This document shows, in pieces, positions 53,762 to 64,000 of a stretch of 64,000 nucleotides of DNA (position 1 is the stretch's first letter; each line of letters begins with the position of its first letter). The DNA comes from Cristatella mucedo. Its lineage: Eukaryota > Bryozoa > Phylactolaemata > Cristatellidae. The DNA lies in assembly GCA_009760855.2 (NCBI GenBank), contig WPIO01000003.1, forward strand, positions 8,268,001 through 8,332,000, in the 5' to 3' direction. Both the position numbers and the translations under genes were made by a program. The notes under the pieces are model-generated. The model saw nothing but the letters and a program-made list of their open reading frames with translations, ran no database searches and had not been told where the DNA came from.

Positions 53762-54555
53762 CCGTCAAGAAATTTGGCTCTCTTAGGGTGCTGCCCAAAC
53801 GACTTAGTACTATCATTTTTTAGTTTTTGTCTACCAAGGATACTGGCATAGAGCGATTTGGATGTGCTTTTCTCAGCTACTAGCTCACCGTAACTCACTC
53901 CCGATGCTTTGCCTTCTGCATGTATCTTGATACAGACCTAAAATGATGGGCTGTCGAGAATTTGATGCAGTCCAGATTGGTACACCAGCAAATGATAGCT
54001 CCTCTCCGGCAGCTATGTGAAAGCAAACGATGCCTATCCCCCGAGAGCCTTTAAGAGCTGTTCTTCACTCCGGCTTCAGATTACTTACTCCCAGTCAAGC
54101 AGTGGGCAGCTGCACAGTGCTTGCTTGTCAGCACTGCCAGCTAGGTTGTTCACTGAGTCAGTAGGGTTTCAGCCAATGAGAGCACGTGTACTAACTCCCA
54201 CATTCCCCGAAAAGCCCGGGATGACAAAACAGTCCTATCCATGCAAATGTGCACACTGACATTGGCCGAGCTGCTGAGAACATAAATTAGAACTAATGCA
54301 TTCAACAAATAGCATGCAATCAAGGAGATAATGTATGTCGACGGGCGGTTATGGTGGACCTGATTGCTCAGGCAATGAGGTGGCTGCCTACTCCTGACCT
54401 CGGTGCACGTCCCGGTGGGAAACTGGTTTTGGACCGTAGTTTGCATCTGCCAATCTGATGGTAGACTAAAAATAGCACTATGCATGCAATACCTTCCTGT
54501 CCTGAAAATAGTTCATGCATGCTAACCATGCTGCAGATGTCGAGTCTGCTGCCGC
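53762..54555. other. Unassigned sequence upstream of the LINE A copy
   Basis: On the minus strand, 53975-53765 is open and exon-like (ASGVSYGELVAEKSTSKSLY), but part of it (53785-53815) resembles a reversed SINE/LINE tail. It is therefore not called as a gene. Confidence 0.3.
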
Positions 54556-54599
54556 ATGCTTATGTGCAAGCTTACGTACTTATGTGGGGGGCTACTATG

Positions 54600-55399
54600 T
54601 GAAGTCGGGCTACAGGTGTCTTACTCTGGGGCCTTAAAAAAGTCGTTTATTATTCAACTGTGGCTGCTTCAAATTACAAATGGAAATGCCCAGGTGGCAA
54701 AACAATTGCATGATAAACTTGGAAGTTACCCAAAGAAGTCCACAGTAGACTTTGTGGCTGATCAAAGCAAATATATATATGTAAATATATAAAAAACAAA
54801 CAAATTGCTTTGAGTATTACCTTATCCATGCACGCATATGCTTGAAGTGACCAAAGTTTATTAAGCCACGAGAACTTCTAAAGGGAATTGCCTTCCGAAG
54901 TTAAAATTTCAAGTTTAGTAGAGCAGCAGCAACTGTTTCATGCAGTGAGAATGCAAACTTAAAACGTGTGCTCGGTACTTAGCTGACCAATCATGGTATC
55001 CATGCTTGAGGAAGGCATTTAAAGAAAAATTTGAGCTTGATCTTGATGTTACCACTGACCATGCTGGTTTGGAGGAGTTTGAATCAAGTAAAGACAACTT
55101 TGATCCAAGACTATAGCGTGTTATCAAAAAGAGCGAAGGCATTGAAACAATAATGCAATCACAGTTCTTGAAGTCGGATGAACCATACCCTGACAACAAC
55201 AAGGAAGTGTGGTGTGCAATTTCTGATGGTGAGAATATTCCAAAAGGGATACCAGGTCCACATTACACATATGGTCTACAACACTGCCGAGACTGCAGCC
55301 ATGCTTGAATTAATAGAACACGAAATGTCAAAGTAGTGGGTGGTTTAAAGCAATTCAAGTGGCTTTTCCGTATATACGTTCCCGTGACACCAGATAGTT
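54600..55399 (+). pseudogene. Decaying coding sequence of unknown family
   Basis: One frame reads from 54958 to 55399 with only two internal stops (near 55114 and 55306): CARYLADQSWYPCLRKAFKE, DHAGLEEFESSKDNFDPRL, stop, KSEGIETIMQSQFLKSDEPY, EVWCAISDGENIPKGIPGPH, stop, then a weaker tail. Just upstream, 54640-54790 is open with LLQITNGNAQVAKQLHDKLG and SYPKKSTVDFVADQSKY. The composition is that of a real protein. Family unknown; it could be a host pseudogene or a transposon ORF. Confidence 0.4.
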
Positions 55400-55744
55400 A
55401 ATCAGAAAATTCAGTGCATAAGCTCTCCTGGAATACCATTAACGATTATCCATTTTTGAGACTTGCTATAAGTAAACGCCGGCAGATGAAGCACTATTAA
55501 GCATATTTATAATATGGACATGACCTTCACCTCTGCCGCAGAGACATGACCACAAAAAGAAAATTTAAAAGTACTGGACAATGTGGATTGAATTGAAAAT
55601 GTATATACGATAGAACATCGTCTTATAAGTACCGATCTGCCTACATCCGGCTTCCTATACCCTGGAAAAAGTAATTAAGTTGACATAATATGTAAAGTTT
55701 AAGCATCCAGGCAATGCAATGCACCATTCTACTGAGTGAGCACT

Positions 55745-55995
55745 TTGTTTGCTTCAGGGGGAATTTCAAGAAAATACTTTTAATATTTGGTCCGACTATC
55801 GAACATTGTTTAGGGTATCTTTCGAAAGAGACAGACGTATTAGAAATGGGATCAGAAGTGCTGACGACTTCCAAATTAAAAAAAAATGATTATGCCAACC
55901 ATGTCTCACCCGGATGTAAACCGGAAGCCACATATCTATAAATAACAAATGTACCGATCTCCACATTATATTGACTTGCATCCCAACTTGTTGAA
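55745..55995 (+). mobile_element. Fold-back element C, single arm
   Basis: Matches the arm of the split copy: TTTAGGGTATCTTTCGAAAG, GTGCTGACGACTTCCAAATT, GGATGTAAACCGGAAGCCAC, CCGATCTCCACATTATAT. Confidence 0.7.
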
Positions 55996-56289
55996 CTTCG
56001 GTAGATCGACGTACATGCGTGAACTTGTGTAGGTGCTTGTTTAGATTTAGAAACTTGTTTAGATTCTTGTGACTTTTGTTTAGATTTATTTTCTATGTCG
56101 TTCGATGCCTTGTGCATTCTCTATCTCGGTTAATATTTCATGTTTCAGAGTGAAAGTCGACATGCCAATTCATTTCTGCTTGTACTACATGATTGTAGTT
56201 TACTTCACGTTTGTCTGGAGAATGTTTGCTATACATGTAATCAACTGCCCTGGAGCTTTACTTTCTGCAATCATGGACATGCACATGTG

Positions 56290-56985
56290 AATAGTAATAA
56301 TAATAATAATAATGCAGTTGATAAAGTGCCCTCAGAGAACTCAATCTCTTTCTAGGCGCTTTACATTTGCTGCAAAGGGAAACTCAATTGAATGGTGAGT
56401 AATATCATGCTTGACAAATCACATAAATAACATTATTAGGGGTGGCATGCACAGGGTCAGCATGCAAGTGTGGTTAGGGCAGCATGCACAGTGTCAGCAC
56501 GCATAAGCACATGAAGGACGAATCTCAGGGACCCATTAAATGCTGTCCTAAATAGGTGTGTTTTTAAGTTCTTTTTGAATGTGGTCAAGTCAGGGGATGT
56601 TCTGACGCAAGTCGAGAGTGAGTTCCAGGCTTTGGGAACATACGAACTAAATGCACGGTCCCCAAAGGATTTGAGGTTTGTACGAGGTATTGGAAAACTA
56701 TTAGTTTCAGAAAAGCAGGTGGTACGATGCTTGGCCTGGTGGGGGAGTAGATCTGAGAGATAAGCTGGAGCCAAAGAATGAAGTGACCTAAAAGTGAGCG
56801 ACAAAACCTCGAAGTCGATCCGTTGCTTGACTGGGTGCCAGTGCAGGTCGGCAAGAACTGGTGTGATGTGGCAACTGCGATGCTCACGACAGACAAGCCT
56901 AGCTGCAGAGTTTTGCACCAGCTATAATCGCCTGATTGCACATGCCGATAGGCCAGCAAGCAGTGAGTTACAGCAAACATGGACA
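56290..56985 (-). mobile_element. LINE A copy, 3' portion
   Basis: Antisense (AAT)n tail, 3' UTR, and a 153-codon RT C-terminal frame (56457-56918: NSAARLVCREHRSCHITPVL, AYLSDLLPHQAKHRTT). It is 5'-truncated near 56975. Confidence 0.92.
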
Positions 56986-57600
56986 TTATCGCAATCCACG
57001 ACTTCGTGCTTGGTGAATGGTTTGTGTCGCTTTTGCATACATCTTTCAAAACCATTTAATTATTTCTGGTACTAGTAACGCCCTCGATATGCTAAGACCT
57101 ACTCCTTTTATAAGGGAACAGCTCAATCTCCTGACAAAGAGCAGCTGGACACTAGCAGTTGACAAGCTGGAATTCCATCATCTGAACTGCAGTTGTTGTA
57201 GTCGCAGTGCCTATCTACTAGAAGAGTCATTTCAGCAATGTCGTCTGCCGTCAGCTACGTGGTTCCCCAGCATCCAAGCATCCGTAGATGAACTCGTCTT
57301 TGCATATAGCTGTCATAAACTCCATCAGCACACTATAAAGACTCAGCAGTTTAGCAAGGTTAAAAGTATCACCATGCATGAGAACTTATAGGAGGCCGAT
57401 GACTATACGCGATCAATCAGCCAGCAGCAGGAGCAGCAGCTGCTTGTAGCTGTCTATATACTGATGACTGATTTTTGGAGAGATCGAGCAGTGTGTTCTC
57501 GCGAAACCAACGACACTGATTCCTGATTGATCTCTTGAATACCAGTATTTACAACATAATATTGTCAGCTAGTAATCAATGATTCCAGCAATGCTTAAAA
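56986..57600. other. Unassigned sequence with an open plus-strand frame
   Basis: The frame 57073-57391 reads ALDMLRPTPFIREQLNLLTK, LEFHHLNCSCCSRSAYLLEE, then VKSITMHENL before a stop. No family recognised and no convincing splice donors. Confidence 0.25.
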
Positions 57601-57604
57601 AAGC

Positions 57605-57752
57605 TTAGCTGATTTAACAGCCTTGTTTATATAGCAGCAGTAGAGCTTTTATGGCTACCACCACCACTTGCAGTCGGCAATACAGGATTGCCCAATGCAG
57701 GACTTGAACCGACGACCTGGGTCATGAAGGGTAAGCACTTTACCTCTTGCAC
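57605..57752 (-). mobile_element. tRNA-derived SINE, family S1
   Basis: Reversed: TTAGCTGATTTAACAGCCTT, AATGCAGGACTTGAACCGAC, CTTTACCTCTTGC. Confidence 0.85.
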
Positions 57753-58250
57753 TTTTTAGCGATTTTCTTGTGCAGCTGGAAAGTCCTTGACAATCGGAAT
57801 TGACTTTGTTTCAACGATATGTTAAAACAATGCAATTGAAGGCCAAAGGTGTAATCACACTTTCTTTCGGTAGTTGTTGATTAGGCATACAAGACAAGCC
57901 TTGTGTGGCATGACATTCATAGTTAATTATTATCATTCTTTCTCCCTCGGTCTGTCTCAGCTATGCACGTGATTATTTGGAGCAGTGGGTTTGCTTAACA
58001 AGTCTGATGACAACTAGAACTAGGCACCACTGCTATAGCCACTGACATATTGGTAGCATTGCTTCAACCAGATGCGAGTACAGCCAGACTTGATGTCAGC
58101 AGCATCTTTATATAATTGTGCATGCAGGTGTACTGAGTCACTAACGGGTCCTACTAAGAAGTTACTGTGAATATTATCTTCTTTTGTGCTTTTTCATGCT
58201 TGCCGAAGCACATTACCTCTATTGCCGTTAGCTATTGGTTAGGGTCAGTG
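57753..58250. other. Unassigned sequence
   Basis: No repeat or ORF of note recognised. Confidence 0.35.
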
Positions 58251-58254
58251 AGTT

Positions 58255-58345
58255 TAAAGTTCCCGAATAGAGAGAAAGTTCTCTTAGGGTGCTATACAAA
58301 AGACTTCATATTATTCATGTGTTTATACATGTTATTATTATTATC
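58255..58345 (+). repeat. Isolated LINE A/S2-type 3' tail
   Basis: CCCGAATAGAGAGAAAGTTC, TCTTAGGGTGCTATACAAAA, then a TTATT-rich end, sense orientation, running into a divergent antisense LINE A copy. Confidence 0.6.
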
Positions 58346-58830
58346 AGAAAATGTGCATATGCTCATAAGAAAGCATGTCAATTGGTTAGTGATAAGATGC
58401 ACTATTTCAGCATGCAAAGAAGTATTTGCACTGAAAGAGCAAATGCTGTGAGGACCAGGTAGTGTTAACTTCCCTTTACATGTCGTCAAGTCAGGAGATG
58501 GCATGATGTCAGTCGAAATTGAGTTCAAGGCTTCGTGAGCATACGAATTAAAGGCACGTTCTTTATAGGATTTGAGGTTGGTTCGAGGCACAGCTAAGCA
58601 ACTTGAGTCAGAAGAGCGGTTGGTACGATGCCTGGCCTTAGTTGTAAGTATTTCGGAGGTATGCAGGTGCAAGAGAACGAAGGGATTTCAGAGTGAGTGG
58701 CAGATCCTTAAAGTCGGTATGTTGTATGATGGGAAGCCAGCTCAGGACGATGAGAAGTGGTGTAATATAGCAATTGCGACTGATAACAACAGACAGACAA
58801 GCCTAGGGGCAGAGTTTCACTTGAAATAAG
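58346..58830 (-). mobile_element. LINE A-related copy, strongly diverged
   Basis: On the minus strand, ATKARHRTNRSSDSSCLAVP, RTNLKSYKERAFNSYAHEAL and SPDLTTCKGKL match the RT C-terminal end of LINE A at perhaps half the positions. This is an older relative. Confidence 0.75.
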
Positions 58831-59689
58831 AAGGCTGATATGCCCAAACATTTGTAATCTCACAGAATTCTAATCTTTTGACGTTACAAATTACATACTC
58901 TGTGGGAATGCTGGTGAGGTTTGGCTTAGTTGAGCCATTCCCAATCCCATAAACCTATGCTTTATTACTCGTGATATATTTCTTCCATTGCAATATGACT
59001 TCAATTGCAGCAGATTTCTAGATAAGCATTATGTGGGCTCGTTTACAACAGCCAACTTATAAACCGTGGTCAGTCTGGAATGAGTACTTGAGCCATTGAT
59101 CTAGCTTGTGTAGTCGATAATCTTTCTGAGCATGGTATCATAAATCAGATGTATCGTGGCTTCTGCCAGCTGCTACAGTGTGTACAAGACAGCCAGATGT
59201 ATCAGGATGGCTTAATTGACCCATCCTAGTTCAGTAGCTTGCCTACGATTGTTGACACAGCTTGGCACTCTGCACTTCGTGTCCCCTGACTGTCCAGCTG
59301 TTGGGTTCCCAGATCTACCATCTCAGTCCATGGAGCCCAACCGACTGGCTGAGAGATAAGGACAGGCTTTTTGGGCCGTCTGCTTGCCGATAAAAATCAG
59401 TTACAGACTCGATAATTCAACAGCTTTACCGGTCAAATGTGACTTTTTTCTGGTCTGCAGCTTTGCCGAAGCTTCCTGTAATTCACCAAGCAGTAAGCAT
59501 GGTTGAAGGCAGCTCATATGTCTGCCGAAAAGAAGATGTTTTGTCAAAGTAGCTAAGTAAATCTCGACCCAGAGGTGGCCGCCCGGTCGATTTCTTCCTT
59601 TAAGCCCAACCAGTGAACGAGTTCTGCTGCAAGCGAAAAGAGTGGCTGCCATTGGTGATGGGCAGTGTATCTCTTGTCTATTGTTGCAT
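58831..59689. other. Unassigned sequence
   Basis: No recognised repeat. A minus ORF (59401-59730) partly overlaps the next LINE copy. Confidence 0.3.
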
Positions 59690-60420
59690 CTGCATGGAAT
59701 CCGAGTGTCCTTTTCCAAAGTGACCATCAACAGACGACCACGTCAGCTCACAGTCAAGCCTGTCTGCTTTCAGCTAGTCACCATTGCAAACATTCAGGCC
59801 TGCTTAGATAAGGATACCACAGCAAGTCCTTGCTTTTTGTGACATCCATTTAGACTTCTGTAACTTGCTACTTGGAGGTCCTCCTGTCTATGCAAACAGA
59901 CGCTTACCACTGGTGAAAAACTTTGCCACTGGGTTTGTAGGTCATGAATGCCACAATTGCAATGTTTTACCACTCCTCACTGATCTGCACGAGGTCCTCA
60001 TCAAGCAGCATAGTGAATTCGCAGTTCTGTCACTCACTGTTGCTGAGCCCCATTCTCTTGATCCGGCCGACCTCCGAAATGCTTCCTAACCAGGCTTCAG
60101 ATTGTACCATCCACTCTTCTGACTCAAGTCGCTTATCTGTGCTTCTAACAAAACTACTCAAATCTTTTGAAGACTAGCCTGCGGTTCGTATGCTCCCAGA
60201 GCCTAGAATTTACTCCGACTGACGGAGAAATTCCATGACTTGATGAAATATATATATAGAATTTTAAATAACCACTCGTTTCTTAAAGAATTTGCTCCAC
60301 ATGAATAATTCTGTGTGCGCTCATGCGTGCTGACACTGGGAATGCTATCACTAACAAATTTTCATGCTGCCTTTTGTGTATTAGTATCGAGTGCTACCTG
60401 TAAGTTATCTGTATTTATTA
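59690..60420 (+). mobile_element. LINE A-related copy, strongly diverged
   Basis: The order of motifs is kept: CACGTCAGCTCACAGTCAAG (SSTVKSAYF region), ACATTCAGGCCTGCTTAGAT (KIRACLDKDTT), VKNFATGFVGHECHNCNVLP, LLTDLH, then 3' UTR GTGCTGACACTG. Several frameshifts. Confidence 0.75.
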
Positions 60421-63059
60421 ATATTACCTCACGACTTCAAAAGAGTTAGCAAGAATGGCATCTTTGGTAATAAGAGGTTACTTTACTATCTAAAGGAGCT
60501 AGTTTTATTAAGGTAGGAATTTACTGTTTCGGTCTCAAAATTGAAAGTTTTTACAATCAATTACTTTTCAATAATGTGCTTGTCATGCATATTATGTGGG
60601 CTTTATTACCAGCAAGCTGTTCATATTAAACCCGGTTTGTTGTAAGTTGCTCTTGCACCTCAATCCCTGCCTTGATATAATAAAATAACACAGCCTTCAA
60701 ATCTGCCCAACTTACTTGAATGGGCATGCTTTGAGGCTTGTGGTCCTTCCCCTTTTAAACCCCATGAATGACTTGTTCTGACAAGACTGAAATTCGGCCC
60801 GCTCCTGGGCTTAATCTTGGTTACGACCCTAGGTGAATTAATTGCCTTTCTGTACTTATACATTTTCAAAAATATCAGTTGAATCAGCATCAATGCTTAC
60901 CGTTAAGTCACCATACTGCTAAGATGAATTGAGCAAGAGAGGAATACCAAACACTGCAGCAAGCAGCTACAATTGCAGTTCTAATTTAGAACGAAATGAT
61001 AGATCCAGCGATTTGTCACTGCAGTCCTTGTCATGTGAGAGCTTTTTATAAACTGCTGTTTGCCATGCCATGCTTGCTCGTGCATTGAAGGTACCGAAGA
61101 AAAGGCTATTGGGGGCCATGAACATGACTAATTTGCAATGTAGTTAAACAAAATTGCAAACCAAGCTAGAAGCGAGAGCCACGAATAGAAGGGCACATCG
61201 AAACACTTCAGGCTTCACGGGATTGTTTGGATCGCATCAGGTTCGAGCGTGTTGTGCCTGCTAACAGAATCCTTTTGATGCCAGCCAGTTAACAATGAGA
61301 GTCAGGGATCTGTGCCCCTTGTTGGGCCCCTTCTTTGTCGGGCTCGGGCGTGCATACCCACCGTGCAGGCATCTACAGCAGTCTGCAGGTCCATGCTGCT
61401 GTCAATGCACAGAGCATGAATCAAGAAGCCTGTCAAGCAAAATTAAAAGCACGTCGTCAAGGTCTTCAGGCTTGGAATGTGCCGTGTGAGACACGTGTAC
61501 AGGCCGAGCAACGTTGAGCTGGCGCCATGTGCAGGGATGTGCAGAGCCGTGACTGACTCTCAGTGGCCTGAGCTGACAGCTTGTCGCTCGATATTCTTAT
61601 TCCGATGTTCACGGATCTCTTTTTGTTCCCGTGTGATGCTGGTCACAGCATTTGGCTCTCTAGCAGACTACCAGGCACGACCACGATCTCAGGAGGATCA
61701 AGTCTCTGGAAAAGCTACTGCCACCACACAGCTTTTTCGGCGAGGGCTCAAACGATTCTTAGATGGTCTTCGAACATTAGTCTCGGTTTACCAGTGGGTA
61801 ATCGCAGCCCCATTACCTCGGCAGAAGCCACTTAGCCTCTCAGGCTTGATTTCGGCTGGCAGAGGTCAAAGTGCACTGTCGAATCCTTTAAATCTTACTG
61901 CTGAGGCGACTTTTTTTAATGTCGTCTGCAGTCTTTTGGCTTGCTATAGGGTGCATACTGTGCCCTTACCTGCATGCTGTCGTGCGCATGTTGGCGCTAA
62001 TGTTGGAGGCTCTGCTTGCTTAGACTTATATCGGTTAATTTGACCCAGCCTCCAAAATTTAGGGAGGAGCATGTAGGGGCTGACTGTCAGTTAACTGCTG
62101 AAGTTTCGTGGGCGAATTGCCGCGTGTTAAAGTGGTCAAATGACGAACTTCTGTAGTCAGCTGCTTCCACCCGAAAAATCGTTGAGCTGCTTACTGCTGA
62201 GCAGCTGGTGCTCTGTCTTTTTTCGTGCCAAGCCCAGCCCAGCCCAAGCATAGCACAGTGTCAGCAAGCATCTTTCTCGTGCCCGCACTTAGGGCAAAAC
62301 ACAGTCTGTCAGCGTAGACAGTGGCTGCGGATCCAGACTTTGTATCGGGCTCAAATACCAAATACCCTTGACAGTTCGTCACTGGGTCCGGTCAGTGTTT
62401 GGAGTGTTCAACTAGTCCAATGCCACGAGACAGACAGAGAGACAGACAGAGAGACAGAGTACCCTCCTAAAGGCTCCCTATTGCTACCACCTCGTACCGC
62501 CCAGTACCGTGTTACATCACTCAGCCACTACATCAAAACCGGTAACTGCAACCCCTTACTTTTACTGTAGGCACTCACCTGCAGCCACTTTATAATAACA
62601 GTGGAATGGGTTGCAGGCTAACCTATCCTGCTGTAGGCTAGAACCGGCAACCAACGACTGCATCTAGGCATCCGTATATACAATAGCCCGCTGACGCAAC
62701 CGCTTTCGAAAGTAAACAGCCCGATTGAATTCAGCAAAGCTTTGCAGCCGTTGTTCCATAAGTATGCCAACGGCCTCCAGTCCAAGCGGGATTGGTGCAC
62801 ATTCAAAAACCCCAGCTGACCTTTGCGGGCGGCACCACCTTTTCGGTGAGAGGGGTACCAACTATTATAGCCGTCCTTGTATAATTTATTCTCGCTGCGC
62901 AACGCTATTGATGTATGGTTTCGCACTAATAAAATCTGCTATTACTATAATTTCAAAATTTAGCTTCAGCTACAAGAAAGTAGGTAGCGAAGGGAAATGA
63001 CGTCATGGAAGCAACCATTAATTGGAGACCCCCGGCGTACGGTCAATAATAAACATTAG
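60421..63059. other. Unassigned region before the CpG-rich gene start
   Basis: Contains overlapping plus-strand ORFs at 61335-61517 (AAVNAQSMNQEACQAKLKAR) and 61477-62043 (188 codons), and a minus ORF at 60660-60893 (LVRTSHSWGLKGEGPQASKH). None has a recognised family. A short GACAGA repeat is at 62428-62458. Confidence 0.3.
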
Positions 63060-63149
63060 CCCGACCGAGGTCGGCTGCTCTGCTCAGCTGCTGCGGCCGG
63101 TTGCTCGGGCGCGAGATGCGCTCGCCACGGTAGCCACGAAGCGCGGCGA
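63060..63149 (+). promoter_or_regulatory. CpG-rich probable promoter/5' UTR
   Basis: From about 63060 the sequence becomes GC- and CpG-rich, unlike the rest of the window. It includes a CCGACCGAGGTCGG inverted repeat at 63061-63074 and precedes an ATG with a consensus donor shortly after. Confidence 0.45.
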
Positions 63150-63491
63150 ATGGAGAAGGCGGCTAAAGTCTTGCGCAGGTGAGTGGGCACGCTAGGCCAG
63201 GACAGCCAACGAGCCGGAAGCATTCGGCCCCGAGCTCGTCGTCGAGCCGCCGAAGCGCGGCTGTCGGGGAGCAGCGGAGAGAATTCAAATGCTGCGTTTA
63301 CGTCTCGCGCGCGCGCGCATCGCTCGGCTAGACCTCACCACTCGCCCCTCCCCCTCCCCCACCGAATTGTAGGAGCGGCGCCAAGCTGATGGCTTTAAGC
63401 GACGGCGGCTCAGCCGAGCTGCGCATCGCCATGTCGGAGACGGCCGACGTTCGGAGCGCTGCGCGGACGTTCTCCGAGTCGCAATCTGCAG
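63150..63491 (+). CDS. First two coding exons of an unrecognised gene running off the right edge
   Basis: Exon 1 (63150-63178) reads MEKAAKVLR and ends at a consensus GTGAGT donor in phase 2. Exon 2 (63373-63491) follows a strong acceptor (CT/CCCC tract ending gaattgtag) and reads SGAKLMALSDGGSAELRIAM then SETADVRSAARTFSESQSA, with donor GTACCG in phase 1. The two join in frame across a 194-bp intron. An ATG at 63389 in exon 2 is an alternative start in the same frame. The protein continues beyond the visible exons. I do not recognise it, and the composition (Ala/Arg/Ser rich) partly reflects the GC-rich DNA, so a non-coding explanation remains possible. Confidence 0.4.
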
Positions 63492-64000
63492 GTACCGCTC
63501 GCTCGCTGGACCGCGGCTCGTTGGACCGGGCCGCCGCCGCCGACTTGCCGTTAACCGACAGAAGTCTTAACTCGCGCGGGATGTGAACAGCGGCCGGCCA
63601 TTCTGCCGATCGGCCCAGCTCTCCCTGCTCTCGGCTGCTGCTTTTCGTAGGCGGCGGCTCAGCAGCAGCAGCAGCCCCCCCCCCGTAGTCTGCTACCGCC
63701 GCCAGTTGGTGGCTTGCGATCGGCGACTTGCCCGCAGCGATTTGCCTCCGGCGATCGCCCCAATGCGGTTAGATGCTCACTTGCGGCACTCACTGGGCGG
63801 CCGAGGTCTTGCTGCGTCGGTGCTGTCGCTAGGTAGGCTGCCAGTTGTATTTAGTTCTGTTTGCTCCTTCTTCATGAACGCTGCCTGGTTCGGGACCGCT
63901 AGACCTGTTGGTGTCGATTGATTGCTGCCGACTGGATTGGTAGACTGCATTCGTGCCTGGAGCTGTGATTTCTTTAGCTGCCCTGGGTTCGCGGCTCCTG
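63492..64000. other. GC-rich sequence, probably intron or UTR of the right-edge gene
   Basis: Open frames at 63583-63921 are explained by GC richness. A CAG/GCA run lies at 63660-63675. No further exon can be supported inside the window. Confidence 0.3.

Noticed and set aside
53765-53975. Minus-strand exon-like segment (ASGVSYGELVAEKSTSKSLY) upstream of the LINE A ORF
   Set aside because: It has a plausible acceptor, but part matches a reversed retroposon tail (CTCTTAGGGTGCT), and no partner exon was found.
61477-62043. 188-codon plus-strand ORF
   Set aside because: A second frame is also open over much of the stretch, there are no motifs, and no splice or repeat support.

Overview
The window is eukaryotic nuclear DNA from an animal. 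It has GT-AG introns, tRNA-derived SINEs, non-LTR retrotransposons ending in (ATT)n tails, GA/GT/AT microsatellites and a radial-spoke (motile cilium) gene. The mixture fits an early-branching invertebrate such as a sponge or cnidarian, but the species cannot be fixed from the sequence. No bacterial operons, rRNA or CRISPR were seen.

Three protein-coding loci can be argued. (1) RSPH14 on the minus strand, 17632 to 2925. Seven exons join in phase into a complete 340-codon ORF of armadillo/HEAT-type repeats, close to the length of vertebrate RSPH14. (2) A plus-strand gene from about 19239 to 48840. At least twelve exons with canonical splice sites mostly join in phase, from a lysine-rich N-terminal region to a stop in the last exon. 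I do not recognise the family, and two joints are unresolved. It lies head to head with RSPH14 across a 1.6 kb interval that holds an X-box-like palindrome. (3) A probable gene start at the right edge (63150 onward, plus strand) in a CpG- and GC-rich stretch; two exons are visible and the rest lies beyond the window.

Most remaining sequence is transposon-derived. LINE family A (CR1/L2-like, YADD reverse transcriptase) has more than a dozen pieces. These include a 686-codon open reading frame at 51701-53761, a near-identical copy at 39333-40664, and a clear nested insertion. LINE family B is older and is seen as RT C-terminal and 3' fragments. Two tRNA-derived SINE families are scattered in introns. 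One of them, and a further repeat (family D), end in the same short hairpin-bearing tail as LINE A. A fold-back element (family C) is split by a LINE A copy at 34340-36115. Fragments of MITE/hAT-like elements and one widespread transposon-associated ORF are also present.

Layout: 1-2925 decayed LINE endonuclease domain and a compound microsatellite; 2925-17632 RSPH14; 17633-19238 shared upstream region; 19239-48840 unknown gene with repeat-filled introns; 48841-63100 mainly repeats and unassigned sequence, including the most intact LINE; 63100-64000 CpG-rich gene start.
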